A stretch of DNA of 64,000 nucleotides. It comes from Halalkalibacter suaedae. Its GTDB lineage: Bacteria > Bacillota > Bacilli > Bacillales > Bacillaceae_D. Position numbers and translations under genes: made by a program. A model generated the notes under the pieces. The model ran no database searches, was not told where the DNA came from, and saw nothing but the letters and a program-made list of their open reading frames with translations. How positions within the stretch are numbered: the first letter of the stretch is position 1; each line of letters begins with the position of its first letter. The DNA is taken from the NCBI RefSeq assembly GCF_017939705.1, contig NZ_JAGKSQ010000010.1, positions 48,413 to 112,412 on the forward strand, written 5' to 3'. Below, one piece after another: positions 25,930-33,816 of the stretch.

Positions 25930-27750
25930 TTACTCCACTCTTCCCAACACAACCAAATCCCTAACCCTGAAGTTAGCAATATCCAATAACTCCCGCCTTA
26001 ACTCCTCACGACTCTTCTGTTGAAATCTCTCAACCATATCAAACGTAACATTAATATTAACCTCAGGCGTCTTCCCACGATAAATCTTCGGATACACCTG
26101 ATCACCATGAACTTCATCAGCACCAAGTAATTCCTCAAACATTTTCTCACCAGGTCTCATGCCAGTGAATTTAATTGGAATCTCTTCCTCGGTGTAGCCC
26201 GATAACTTGATAAGGTTACGTGCCAAGTCAACAATTTTAACTGGCTCACCCATATCAAGTACAAACACTTCCCCACCTTCAGCAAGTGCTCCAGCTTGAA
26301 GAACAAGTCTTGATGCTTCTGGGATTGTCATGAAGTAACGAACCATATCTGGATGCGTAACAGTTAATGGTCCACCATTTTGAATTTGCTCTTTAAATAA
26401 CGGAATGACACTCCCACGGCTACCTAATACATTTCCGAACCTTACAGCAACAAATCTTGTATCACTAATAATGTCCATATGCTGAACAATCATTTCTGCA
26501 ATTCTCTTTGTTGCACCCATAACGCTTGTTGGATTCACAGCCTTATCTGTTGATACCATCACGAATGTATTAACCTTTGCTTCACTTGCTGCTTCGGCAA
26601 CATTTTTCGTTCCGATGACGTTGTTTTTAACTGCTTCTTCTGGGTTTCGTTCCATTAGCGGGACATGCTTATGTGCCGCTGCATGGAAAACCACATGCGG
26701 CTGGTGATCTAGCATAATTGCTCGAATTTTTTCCCCATCTTGAACATCCGCTATCTCTGTAGAAATATTTAAGTTTGGTGCCGTACGTCTTAACTCCATT
26801 TCAATTGAATAGATACTATTTTCTCCATGTCCAAGTAGGACGAGTTCTTTTGGAAAGAACATGGAGATTTGGCGACAAATTTCCGAACCAATGGATCCAC
26901 CAGCACCTGTAACAAGTACCGTTTTCCCTTTAATGTATTGCTCAATTCCATCAATATCTAGCTCAACGGGTTCTCGGCCGAGTAAGTCCTCGACTTCAAC
27001 ATCTTGAAACTGTGTTACAGATACTTTCCCTGACATGACGTCCTCAATTCGTGGAAGGATTTGCGTTTTCGCCTTTGTCTTTGAACATTCTAAAAAGATT
27101 TTGTTTAATTCTCCTCGTTTTAAAGAAGGAATGGCAATGATAATATGTTCGATCTTCTTGTTTGCTACGACTTCTTCAATCAAATCGATACCACCGATAA
27201 CGGGGATATTCAAGACTTCGAGTTTTTGTTTAGTCTGATCATCATCAATAAATGCGACAGGATGTAGCTCAGATTCGTGACTTTGTTGTAGCTGTCTTGC
27301 AACCATTGTACCTGCTGCTCCTGCTCCAATGATTAATGTGTTGGTTTTGTTTTCTGTTTGCTTAATAAAGCCATCTCGATACAATCTCCATGCAAACCTC
27401 GAACCGCCAATGAATAGAATGTGAATCATCCACGTAATCACTAGTGTGCGTAATGTAATTGCTTGGAAGAAAACTAGTTGCATAGCTCCCGTTAGAATGA
27501 CGGAAAGTGTTACGGCTTGGAAGATTCCTGTTAGTTCAGAAACACTCGCATATTGCCAAACCTTGTTATAAAGCTTATATTTTGCCGCAAAGACATGATG
27601 ACCAATTAGTAATGTAATCGAACTGAATAATAGCATCAATGTAAAAGGATTCGTTAAGGGCACTAATAAGAAATAACTAATAAAAATGGCAGTTAAAACA
27701 ATGAGTGAATCACCCATAACCAATGTTGCTATCCTTTTGCGATAGGTCAT
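25930..27750 (-). CDS. UDP-GlcNAc 4,6-dehydratase, CapD/EpsC-type
   Basis: The 606-residue protein has four N-terminal membrane helices (about 10-110). A nucleotide-binding domain follows (Ile-Ile-Gly-Ala-Gly-Ala-Ala-Gly near 140), then the catalytic SDR domain from about 275. That domain has Val-Thr-Gly-Ala-Gly-Gly-Ser-Ile-Gly-Ser-Glu and Ser-Thr-Asp-Lys-Ala-Val-Asn-Pro. As in CapD/PglF, the Tyr of the YxxxK motif is Met (Met-Gly-Ala-Thr-Lys). It forms the UDP-4-keto-6-deoxy-GlcNAc used by the CapN-like reductase. It corresponds to epsC of B. subtilis by place after the kinase genes. Confidence 0.9.
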   Translation of the reverse strand: MTYRKRIATLVMGDSLIVLTAIFISYFLLVPLTNPFTLMLLFSSITLLIGHHVFAAKYKLYNKVWQYASVSELTGIFQAVTLSVILTGAMQLVFFQAITLRTLVITWMIHILFIGGSRFAWRLYRDGFIKQTENKTNTLIIGAGAAGTMVARQLQQSHESELHPVAFIDDDQTKQKLEVLNIPVIGGIDLIEEVVANKKIEHIIIAIPSLKRGELNKIFLECSKTKAKTQILPRIEDVMSGKVSVTQFQDVEVEDLLGREPVELDIDGIEQYIKGKTVLVTGAGGSIGSEICRQISMFFPKELVLLGHGENSIYSIEMELRRTAPNLNISTEIADVQDGEKIRAIMLDHQPHVVFHAAAHKHVPLMERNPEEAVKNNVIGTKNVAEAASEAKVNTFVMVSTDKAVNPTSVMGATKRIAEMIVQHMDIISDTRFVAVRFGNVLGSRGSVIPLFKEQIQNGGPLTVTHPDMVRYFMTIPEASRLVLQAGALAEGGEVFVLDMGEPVKIVDLARNLIKLSGYTEEEIPIKFTGMRPGEKMFEELLGADEVHGDQVYPKIYRGKTPEVNINVTFDMVERFQQKSREELRRELLDIANFRVRDLVVLGRVE

Positions 27751-27766
27751 TAATCTTCCTCCTCTT

Positions 27767-27806
27767 TTTGCCTTATCAGAAGGCTAGTTTTTTTGATAAG
27801 GCAAAT
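27767..27806. other. Hairpin between galU and capD
   Basis: TTTGCCTTATCA pairs with TGATAAGGCAAA over about a 14-base loop. There is no T-run on the minus strand after it, so it is more likely an RNA processing or stability element than a terminator. Confidence 0.4.
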
Positions 27807-27818
27807 TTCAAGTTCATA

Positions 27819-28703
27819 TTATTTCGTTGCAAGTTTTTGCTTTCTTAATAACTCTTCCATTTCTTTGAGCAACGGTTGACGCAGTTCTTCATTCTCCAGA
27901 GCAAACTTTAACGTTGTTAACACAAATCCGAACTTTTCACCAACATCAAACCGTTCTCCTTCAAAGTCATATGCATAAACGGATTGAATTTCATTTAACG
28001 CTTGAATGGCATCTGTTAATTGGATCTCTCCACCAGCACCGGTTTCTTGCTTTTCTAATAATTCAAAGATGTCCGGCGTCAGGAGGTAGCGTCCCATAAT
28101 CGCCAAATTCGAAGGGGCAGTACCTTGAGCTGGCTTTTCAACAAAATTACTAACCTTATACGCCCGTCCGTTTTGCGAAATGGGATCGACAATTCCGTAA
28201 CGGTGTGTCTGATCTGCTGGTACTGTTTGCACACCAATAACTGCCGAGCCTGTTTCGTTATAGACATCGATTAATTGTTTCGTGCAGGGCGTGTCTGCTT
28301 GAACAATATCATCACCAAGTAAAACTGCAAACGGCTCATCACCAATAAACTTGCGTGCACACCAAACAGCATGTCCTAAGCCTTTTGGCTCCTTTTGACG
28401 TATATAATGAATATCAACCTTTGATGCCGCTTGAACTTTTTCAAGTAGCTCGAGTTTGTTTTTCTCAATTAAATTTTGTTCAAGTTCAAATGCGTGATCA
28501 AAGTGATCCTCGATCGCTCTTTTACCTTTACCTGTAACGATAATGATGTCTTCAATTCCAGCTTCAATCGCTTCTTCAATAATGTATTGAATTGTCGGCT
28601 TATCAACAATTGGTAGCATTTCTTTTGGCATTGCCTTTGTTGCTGGGAGGAATCTAGTTCCTAGACCAGCTGCAGGTATAATCGCTTTTTTTACTTGCTT
28701 CAT
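27819..28703 (-). CDS. galU: UTP-glucose-1-phosphate uridylyltransferase GalU
   Basis: The 294-residue nucleotidyltransferase makes UDP-glucose from UTP and glucose-1-P in the cytoplasm. The N-terminal [11 protein letters not shown] signature and the Pro-Lys-Glu-Met-Leu-Pro segment are complete, and the length fits GtaB/GalU. Lying between the kinase module and capD, it supplies precursor to the capsule locus and possibly to teichoic acid and glycolipid synthesis. There may be another copy elsewhere on the chromosome. Confidence 0.95.
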   Translation of the reverse strand: MKQVKKAIIPAAGLGTRFLPATKAMPKEMLPIVDKPTIQYIIEEAIEAGIEDIIIVTGKGKRAIEDHFDHAFELEQNLIEKNKLELLEKVQAASKVDIHYIRQKEPKGLGHAVWCARKFIGDEPFAVLLGDDIVQADTPCTKQLIDVYNETGSAVIGVQTVPADQTHRYGIVDPISQNGRAYKVSNFVEKPAQGTAPSNLAIMGRYLLTPDIFELLEKQETGAGGEIQLTDAIQALNEIQSVYAYDFEGERFDVGEKFGFVLTTLKFALENEELRQPLLKEMEELLRKQKLATK

Positions 28704-28811
28704 ATTAATTCACTCCTAGGTTAGATAAATAAACTGTAAAACACTAAGCATTAAACCCAAATGACGTTAGATTTACTGTTTAGTGTTCTAATTAAATGGT
28801 TTATGATTTAG

Positions 28812-28948
28812 GAAAATAGGGTAAACACCCTTGAGGCATTTAACCCCCCCTCACATCATACCAACGACAACAAATGTGTCTAAGGCAATACGCCCACAGC
28901 ATGATCGAGTGCCTCCATCGATAACGGCAAGGAGACATTGCCAAAAGC
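28812..28948 (-). ncRNA. Candidate EAR (epsC) antitermination RNA
   Basis: The 253 bases between the small gene and galU code for nothing but fold well on the minus strand. GGCAAT (28942-28937) closes with ATTGCC (28889-28884). Inside, ATCGA (28922-28918) pairs with TCGAT (28908-28904). The loop between them holds GGAG (28916-28913), which can pair with CTCC (28934-28931) as a pseudoknot. Downstream, GAGG/CCTC and AGGG/CCCT hairpins follow. In Bacillales the eps-associated RNA lies at this place, between the kinase genes and the epsC/capD group, and lets polymerase pass operon-internal terminators. The family call rests on place and fold, not on a model search. Confidence 0.5.
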
Positions 28949-28956
28949 AGAAAACG

Positions 28957-29106
28957 TTATTGGCTAACCTTCTCTTTCTGTTTACGCATTGCAATGGCTT
29001 GTAATACCATATGCTCGATCTCTTCTAACCTATCTGACGGTGCATCTTGTTTAATATAACGAATTGCTTTTACAATTGACTTAGGATAATGATCAATCTT
29101 CTTCAT
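28957..29106 (-). CDS. Small helical protein, 49 residues
   Basis: An ATG at 29106 opens a 49-codon frame ending in TAA at 28957. The product is two predicted amphipathic helices (Ser-Ile-Val-Lys-Ala-Ile-Arg-Tyr-Ile-Lys and Leu-Glu-Glu-Ile-Glu-His-Met-Val-Leu) and a basic tail, a size and shape like small Bacillus regulators. A GGAG site lies 13 bases upstream, a little far. It sits in the operon between the phosphatase and the candidate EAR RNA. Function unknown. Confidence 0.55.
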   Translation of the reverse strand: MKKIDHYPKSIVKAIRYIKQDAPSDRLEEIEHMVLQAIAMRKQKEKVSQ

Positions 29107-29136
29107 CAGTACATACTCGCTCCTCTAGAAGAATAA

Positions 29137-29916
29137 CTAGAAAATTCCAAACACTTTCTTTCTAGCAATGACACGTTCAGGCTGTCCACCAAACACATGC
29201 TTCCCCTCAACCAACAACTCCGCATTCTCCTTAAACCCAAATACAACATTCGTCCCAAACTCTTTCTCAATCAAACCATATGCCTCTTGAAGTCTGAATG
29301 GACGCTCGCCTTGGTTATGAGCATCAGAAGCAATGAAGTGAGCGAGATTCGCTTCAACTAATTGCTCAGAGAACTTCTTGATCTTCTTGCCGAAGTGACC
29401 CGTTATACTCGATGATGTTACTTGAGCTAACGCGCCATTTTTGACAAAATCATAAAGAATGTCTGGTTTTTCGATTAGTACTTTGTTGCGCTCTGGGTGA
29501 GCGATGATTGGAATATAGTTATTTACCTGTAAATCATAGAATAGTTTTGTTGTGTAATGTGGAATATGATTTGATGGAAACTCAATTAAAAGATACTGGT
29601 TGTCTTGACCATAGGTTAAAAGGTCTCCTACTTTTAGCTGTTCGATCATGTCACCGTGAATCCTAATTTCTTGCGATGGGACTACTTCGATGTTAATATT
29701 ATTTTCTTTCAATTGAGTATTAAGTTCATCTACAGCCCTAAGTACAGATGGGCCGTCATTCATGAAAGAAGGATGTTGATGATGTGGCGTTGCGACAATT
29801 GTTGTGATTCCGTCTCTTTCTGCTAGTTTTGCTAGCTCAAGACTTTCTGCTAATGTTCTAGGTCCATCGTCAATGCCTGGCAATATATGACAGTGCATAT
29901 CGATCATTTGCGACAC
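29137..29916 (-). CDS. PHP-type protein-tyrosine phosphatase (YwqE/CpsB)
   Basis: The 259-residue metal-dependent phosphatase removes phosphate from the tyrosine cluster of the partner BY-kinase. The PHP metal sites are clear: Asp-Met-His-Cys-His-Ile-Leu-Pro-Gly-Ile-Asp-Asp-Gly-Pro at the N-terminus, Thr-Pro-His-His, Glu-x-Arg, His-Pro-Glu-Arg and Ser-Asp-Ala-His near the C-terminus. The gene follows the kinase with a 95-base gap. The pair tunes chain length and export of the polymer. Confidence 0.92.
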   Translation of the reverse strand: MSQMIDMHCHILPGIDDGPRTLAESLELAKLAERDGITTIVATPHHQHPSFMNDGPSVLRAVDELNTQLKENNINIEVVPSQEIRIHGDMIEQLKVGDLLTYGQDNQYLLIEFPSNHIPHYTTKLFYDLQVNNYIPIIAHPERNKVLIEKPDILYDFVKNGALAQVTSSSITGHFGKKIKKFSEQLVEANLAHFIASDAHNQGERPFRLQEAYGLIEKEFGTNVVFGFKENAELLVEGKHVFGGQPERVIARKKVFGIF

Positions 29917-30011
29917 CTTCCTTCTCTCTTACTTTAAATCACTAAAACCTACCGTTCTACATTTCTACATATTATCACATATTTTTAGTAGATGATAGCA
30001 GAATTTACAGT

Positions 30012-30698
30012 TTACTGGTTAGAATAATAGTAGTACTGTCCTGAGTCTATTTTCTTATTATTAAGAACTGTACCGATGATTTTTGCCTTTGATTTTAGTA
30101 ATAAGTCTTTTGTTTTGATAATTTGCTCTCGTTCGGTTTTTCCACTTGATAGAACGAGGACAACACCGTCACATTTACTAGCTAGAATTTGTGCATCTGT
30201 TACCGCCATGACCGGTGGGGTATCGATAATGATTACATCGAATAGCTGTCTAGCACTCTCTAATAATCGTTTCATCATGAATGAGTTTAATAGTTCTGCC
30301 GGGTTTGGCGGAACAGGCCCACTTGGGAGGATTGATAAATGATTAATTTTCGTCTTGATCACAGCATCTTCAAGGTTATCCTTTTTTGTTAAGACAGATG
30401 TGAGGCCAGTGATATTCTGAGTACCGAACGTATAATGCATTGTTGGCTTACGCAAATCAGCATCAATAAGCAATACAGATTGCTCATTTTGAGCCATAAC
30501 GATTGCTAAGTTAGCTGCTGTTGTTGACTTTCCTTCCCCAGGGCCTGCTGATGTGAACATAATTGTTTGGATGCTTTCATCTACAGCTGAAAATTCAATA
30601 TTTGTTCGAATCGTTCGGTATTGCTCTGTAATTGGCGATGTTCGATCTGTATCAGCAATTAGCTGTCGTTGATTGTTGGCTTTCATTCGTCTTGCCAT
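30012..30698 (-). CDS. Bacterial tyrosine kinase (YwqD/CpsD)
   Basis: The 228-residue cytoplasmic BY-kinase carries Walker A Gly-Pro-Gly-Glu-Gly-Lys-Ser-Thr (52-59), Walker A' Asp-Ala-Asp-Leu-Arg-Lys-Pro (79-85) and Walker B Ile-Ile-Ile-Asp-Thr-Pro-Pro (156-162). Four consecutive tyrosines (222-225) form the autophosphorylation cluster. It needs the membrane modulator encoded next to it for activity and controls capsule assembly. In B. subtilis the homologue also phosphorylates UDP-glucose dehydrogenase. Confidence 0.94.
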   Translation of the reverse strand: MARRMKANNQRQLIADTDRTSPITEQYRTIRTNIEFSAVDESIQTIMFTSAGPGEGKSTTAANLAIVMAQNEQSVLLIDADLRKPTMHYTFGTQNITGLTSVLTKKDNLEDAVIKTKINHLSILPSGPVPPNPAELLNSFMMKRLLESARQLFDVIIIDTPPVMAVTDAQILASKCDGVVLVLSSGKTEREQIIKTKDLLLKSKAKIIGTVLNNKKIDSGQYYYYSNQ

Positions 30699-30727
30699 AA
30701 ATGGTTCGCTCCTTTTTCAATGAATCT

Positions 30728-31420
30728 TTACCTTTTGATGATTTTTGCATCATCCATGTTCGGGATTACTCCGAGGATCGGTAAGTCTAATACTTTCTCA
30801 ATGTCCTGCTCTGATTTCATTGTTGTATCTAGATATTCAAGTAAGAAGGCTAGTCCAACTGCTGCCATTAAACCGACAACAAAGGCAATCGCCATATTTA
30901 ATACTGGGTTCGGTTTAATTGGAGAAGGATTTTCACTAATCTTCGCTTCTGACAAAATGCTAACATTATCAACCTTCATGATCGTGACGATTTCACGCTG
31001 AAATACTGTCGCAATTGTGTTGGCAATTGTTGCAGCTGTTGCTGGACTTTCATGTTCGACTGTAATGGTTACAACCTGTGAGTTATTTTGAGAACCTACG
31101 CTAACTAAGCTATTTAGAGCACCGAAGGATTCATCTAGATTTGCCTCATCAATAACTTTATCTAAAATGATCGGGCTTTTAATGATTTCGTTATACGTAT
31201 TTATAAGTTCAATATTTGTTCGGATATCTGCCTGGCTAAAGGCTTGATCTGTTTGGGCTTGATTGACTAGAATTTGTGTCGAGCTTTGGTAGATCGGTGT
31301 TAATAGTAAATAGCTTACTAGGGCACTTACGGCAACCGCAAGAACTGTAATGAGGACAATCATTTTTGACCGTTTTCTTAGTGTTTGGAATATCTCTTTT
31401 AAACTAATTGTTTCTTCCAT
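30728..31420 (-). CDS. Wzz-type chain-length modulator (YwqC/CapA)
   Basis: The 230-residue protein has two membrane helices (about 22-44 and 168-190) enclosing an outer domain, and a short cytoplasmic tail that activates the BY-kinase. A Pro-x-x-Pro-x-x-Pro-rich stretch precedes the second helix, as in polysaccharide co-polymerases. It is the first gene of the capsule operon. The start at 31420 follows AGGAGGG. A TGATATAAT extended -10 element on the minus strand at about 31463-31471 may be the operon promoter. Confidence 0.88.
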   Translation of the reverse strand: MEETISLKEIFQTLRKRSKMIVLITVLAVAVSALVSYLLLTPIYQSSTQILVNQAQTDQAFSQADIRTNIELINTYNEIIKSPIILDKVIDEANLDESFGALNSLVSVGSQNNSQVVTITVEHESPATAATIANTIATVFQREIVTIMKVDNVSILSEAKISENPSPIKPNPVLNMAIAFVVGLMAAVGLAFLLEYLDTTMKSEQDIEKVLDLPILGVIPNMDDAKIIKR

Positions 31421-31608
31421 TCTGCTTGAAACCCTCCTAAATTTAGTCACAATAACTATTGGATTATATCATAGTTTGTCAAATACTGTTTGTAGAATTT
31501 TGTTGCCCGATAGCTCTACTTTAAATTATAATGACCTAAGAAATCTATACCTTTTTTTTGGAAATAGTGTTTTCTAACAATCTACTATAGAGAGGCGTAT
31601 GCTTACAC

Positions 31609-32505
31609 ATGAAAAAAAAGATTTTAATAACGTTCGCAATTATCATCGGTGTGCTGTTTCTTTCCGTTGCCGGTTATGGGTTATATCTATATAAATCAGT
31701 CGCAGACACGGCTAGTGAAATTCATCAACCGATTGATCGTGAACCGACACGAGCGATCAACATCGAGGAGAAAGAACCATTGTCCTTCTTAATTACCGGT
31801 GTTGACTCTAGAGGGAATGATCATAAAGGTCGTTCTGATACAATTATTATTATGACGGTTAATCCGTCAAAGCAATCAGTGAAGATGCTTAGTCTCCCTC
31901 GTGATACGAGAACAGAAATTATTGGTCGGGGAACCATTGAAAAGATCAATCATGCCTATGCCTATGGTGGGGTTGAAATGGCGATGGATACAGTTGAGAA
32001 TTTCTTAAATATTCCGCTTGATCATTATGTCAGTGTTAACATGGAAGGCTTTAAGGAACTTGTTGATGCAATGGGTGGTGTGACTGTTGAGAATGCCTTT
32101 GCTTTTTCATCAGGTGGGTTTTCATTTAATGAAGGAGAAGTATTCCTAAGCGGGGATGAGGCTCTTGCCTATTCACGAATGAGATATGAAGATCCTCGTG
32201 GTGATTTCGGTCGAAATGATCGTCAGCGTCAAATCGTTGAAGCCGTGATTCAAGAAGCTGCACATATTGGTTCAATCACTAAAGTCAGTGAAATTCTCAA
32301 TGTCGTCGGTGGTTCTGTTAAGACGGATTTAACGTTAGATGATATGTGGGATGTTCAATCAAATTATCGTGAGGCTCGTCACTCTGTTGAACAGATGCAA
32401 ATTACCGGGACTGGTCGAAAGATTGACGGAACTTACTATTTAGAAATTCCTGATGAGGAAGTCGCTCGAGTTAGTGGAGAGCTTCGAGCTCATTTGGGGC
32501 TATAG
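31609..32505 (+). CDS. LytR-CpsA-Psr family wall-polymer ligase
   Basis: The 298-residue protein has one N-terminal membrane helix (about 5-28) and an outer LCP domain. The domain shows Thr-Gly-Val-Asp-Ser-Arg, Arg-Ser-Asp-Thr-Ile-Ile, Leu-Pro-Arg-Asp-Thr-Arg, Ile-Asn-His-Ala-Tyr-Ala-Tyr-Gly-Gly and Arg-x-Arg-Gln-Arg-Gln. LCP enzymes transfer undecaprenyl-pyrophosphate-linked polymers to peptidoglycan. It is transcribed divergently from the capsule operon, so it likely attaches that capsule; a teichoic acid role (TagU-like) is equally compatible with the sequence. Confidence 0.92.
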   Translation: MKKKILITFAIIIGVLFLSVAGYGLYLYKSVADTASEIHQPIDREPTRAINIEEKEPLSFLITGVDSRGNDHKGRSDTIIIMTVNPSKQSVKMLSLPRDTRTEIIGRGTIEKINHAYAYGGVEMAMDTVENFLNIPLDHYVSVNMEGFKELVDAMGGVTVENAFAFSSGGFSFNEGEVFLSGDEALAYSRMRYEDPRGDFGRNDRQRQIVEAVIQEAAHIGSITKVSEILNVVGGSVKTDLTLDDMWDVQSNYREARHSVEQMQITGTGRKIDGTYYLEIPDEEVARVSGELRAHLGL

Positions 32506-32513
32506 GGAAAAGG

Positions 32514-32551
32514 AAAGAGAGCTGATCCGGTTGGATTGGCTCTCTTTTTTT
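32514..32551 (+). terminator. Terminator of the LCP gene
   Basis: AAAGAGAGC pairs with GCTCTCTTT over a 16-base loop and is followed by further T. It begins 9 bases after the LCP stop codon. Confidence 0.75.
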
Positions 32552-32563
32552 GGTTGTTTGATG

Positions 32564-33628
32564 TTATACGGTGCGGGTTAGATCTTCTTGTTGTTGTTCG
32601 ATGATCTCTGTTAGTGGTGTGGCTTTCTTCTTTTGTTTGTTGATTCTGTTGTTGACGGTTGTTGTTAATCTGTCTTGAATATAGGTCATGAGTAGTGAGA
32701 AGCCTAGGACAAATAGCAACCGGGTGATGAAGTGATCTGGAATGATTGGGATGTCATAGAACTTTAGGAGATACAGTGGGACGACATGCCAGAAATAGAG
32801 TATGAGTGATGCGTTTGAGTAATAGAAAACGAACTTGTTGTGTACGAATCTTGTTACGGCTCGTAAGGATAGTAGCTGGTAAAGGGCAAAGCTTACTAAG
32901 AGACCGTAGCTCATATAGTACATTGTCGGCGGATACTTAAATGCTTGGATTGGTAAGTAGTTATTGGTATATGCAAGTGCTGTAAATAGGACAAGCAAGA
33001 TACCAGTGCCGAGCATGAGATTTCTTTTACTTAATTGTTTGAAGCGAATGCCGACTGCTGCAATGAGAACATAGCCGATTGGCTGGATCAGATACTCTTT
33101 AATCGTCACCGCTGTTTCACCTGAGATTGCTTGGCTCGCGTTGATTGTGATGTAGTATAAGCCGTACGCTACAGTTAATATAAGAAAATAGACTAGATGG
33201 CTTTTGATTCGTTTGCTTAATGCGAGTAAGACTGGGCTTACTAGTGCGACGATAAAGAACACATACATGACCCAGACATAGCCGATGCCATCAATTAGCT
33301 TAAATGATTCGAGAATCATCTCTGTTTCGAAGTAGAAAGCCTCACCTCGGAGCTTTGCTAACGTCCAGAACAGTAGGAAAAAGAGTACGAGAAACTTCCA
33401 CGTACTGACAATGAGTCGTTGGAATCGTTTGTAGATATAGCTGCCGTAGTTGAGTGATTTGTTACTTTGACTTATATAGAATGAGACACCCATCAGCATG
33501 ACCATTAGGGTGACATCGAAGTTACGAAGCCTGAATAATAGATCTGGTGGATCAATATGGGCGATAATAATTGCGATAATTGCGATGAAGCGTAACACAT
33601 CAATGGTTTTGTCTCTTTTTTGATGCAA
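32564..33628 (-). CDS. Acyltransferase family 3 membrane protein
   Basis: The 354-residue protein has about ten membrane helices and the N-terminal Asp-Val-Leu-Arg-Phe-Ile-Ala-Ile-Ile pattern of acyltransferase-3 proteins. A membrane His (Ile-Ala-His-Ile-Asp) and an Arg-Arg-like segment also fit. These enzymes carry acetyl groups across the membrane to sugars of wall polymers. There is no SGNH domain after the membrane part, so a partner or direct transfer is needed. Next to the capsule locus, O-acetylation of that polymer is a fair guess. The start follows GGAGG. Confidence 0.8.
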   Translation of the reverse strand: MHQKRDKTIDVLRFIAIIAIIIAHIDPPDLLFRLRNFDVTLMVMLMGVSFYISQSNKSLNYGSYIYKRFQRLIVSTWKFLVLFFLLFWTLAKLRGEAFYFETEMILESFKLIDGIGYVWVMYVFFIVALVSPVLLALSKRIKSHLVYFLILTVAYGLYYITINASQAISGETAVTIKEYLIQPIGYVLIAAVGIRFKQLSKRNLMLGTGILLVLFTALAYTNNYLPIQAFKYPPTMYYMSYGLLVSFALYQLLSLRAVTRFVHNKFVFYYSNASLILYFWHVVPLYLLKFYDIPIIPDHFITRLLFVLGFSLLMTYIQDRLTTTVNNRINKQKKKATPLTEIIEQQQEDLTRTV

Positions 33629-33762
33629 AGGGGATTCCTCCTCGGGAAATCTAGATAGTTAGAAGAGAAATGTATCATGAAAGCAGGGGAAAAGCGATGG
33701 TAATGAAAAGGGAAATGGTTGATCATTCTATAAGGTGGTGGCTCTCGTTTACACAGTTTTCC

Positions 33763-33806
33763 AAAAATAAAAAGGCATTGGTTCAATATATCGAACCAAT
33801 GCCTTC
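33763..33806 (-). terminator. Terminator of the NlpC/P60 gene
   Basis: AAGGCATTGGTTC pairs perfectly with GAACCAATGCCTT over 8 bases. On the minus strand TTTTTATTTTT follows. It begins 11 bases past the stop. Confidence 0.85.
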
Positions 33807-33816
33807 AGCTTATCCT

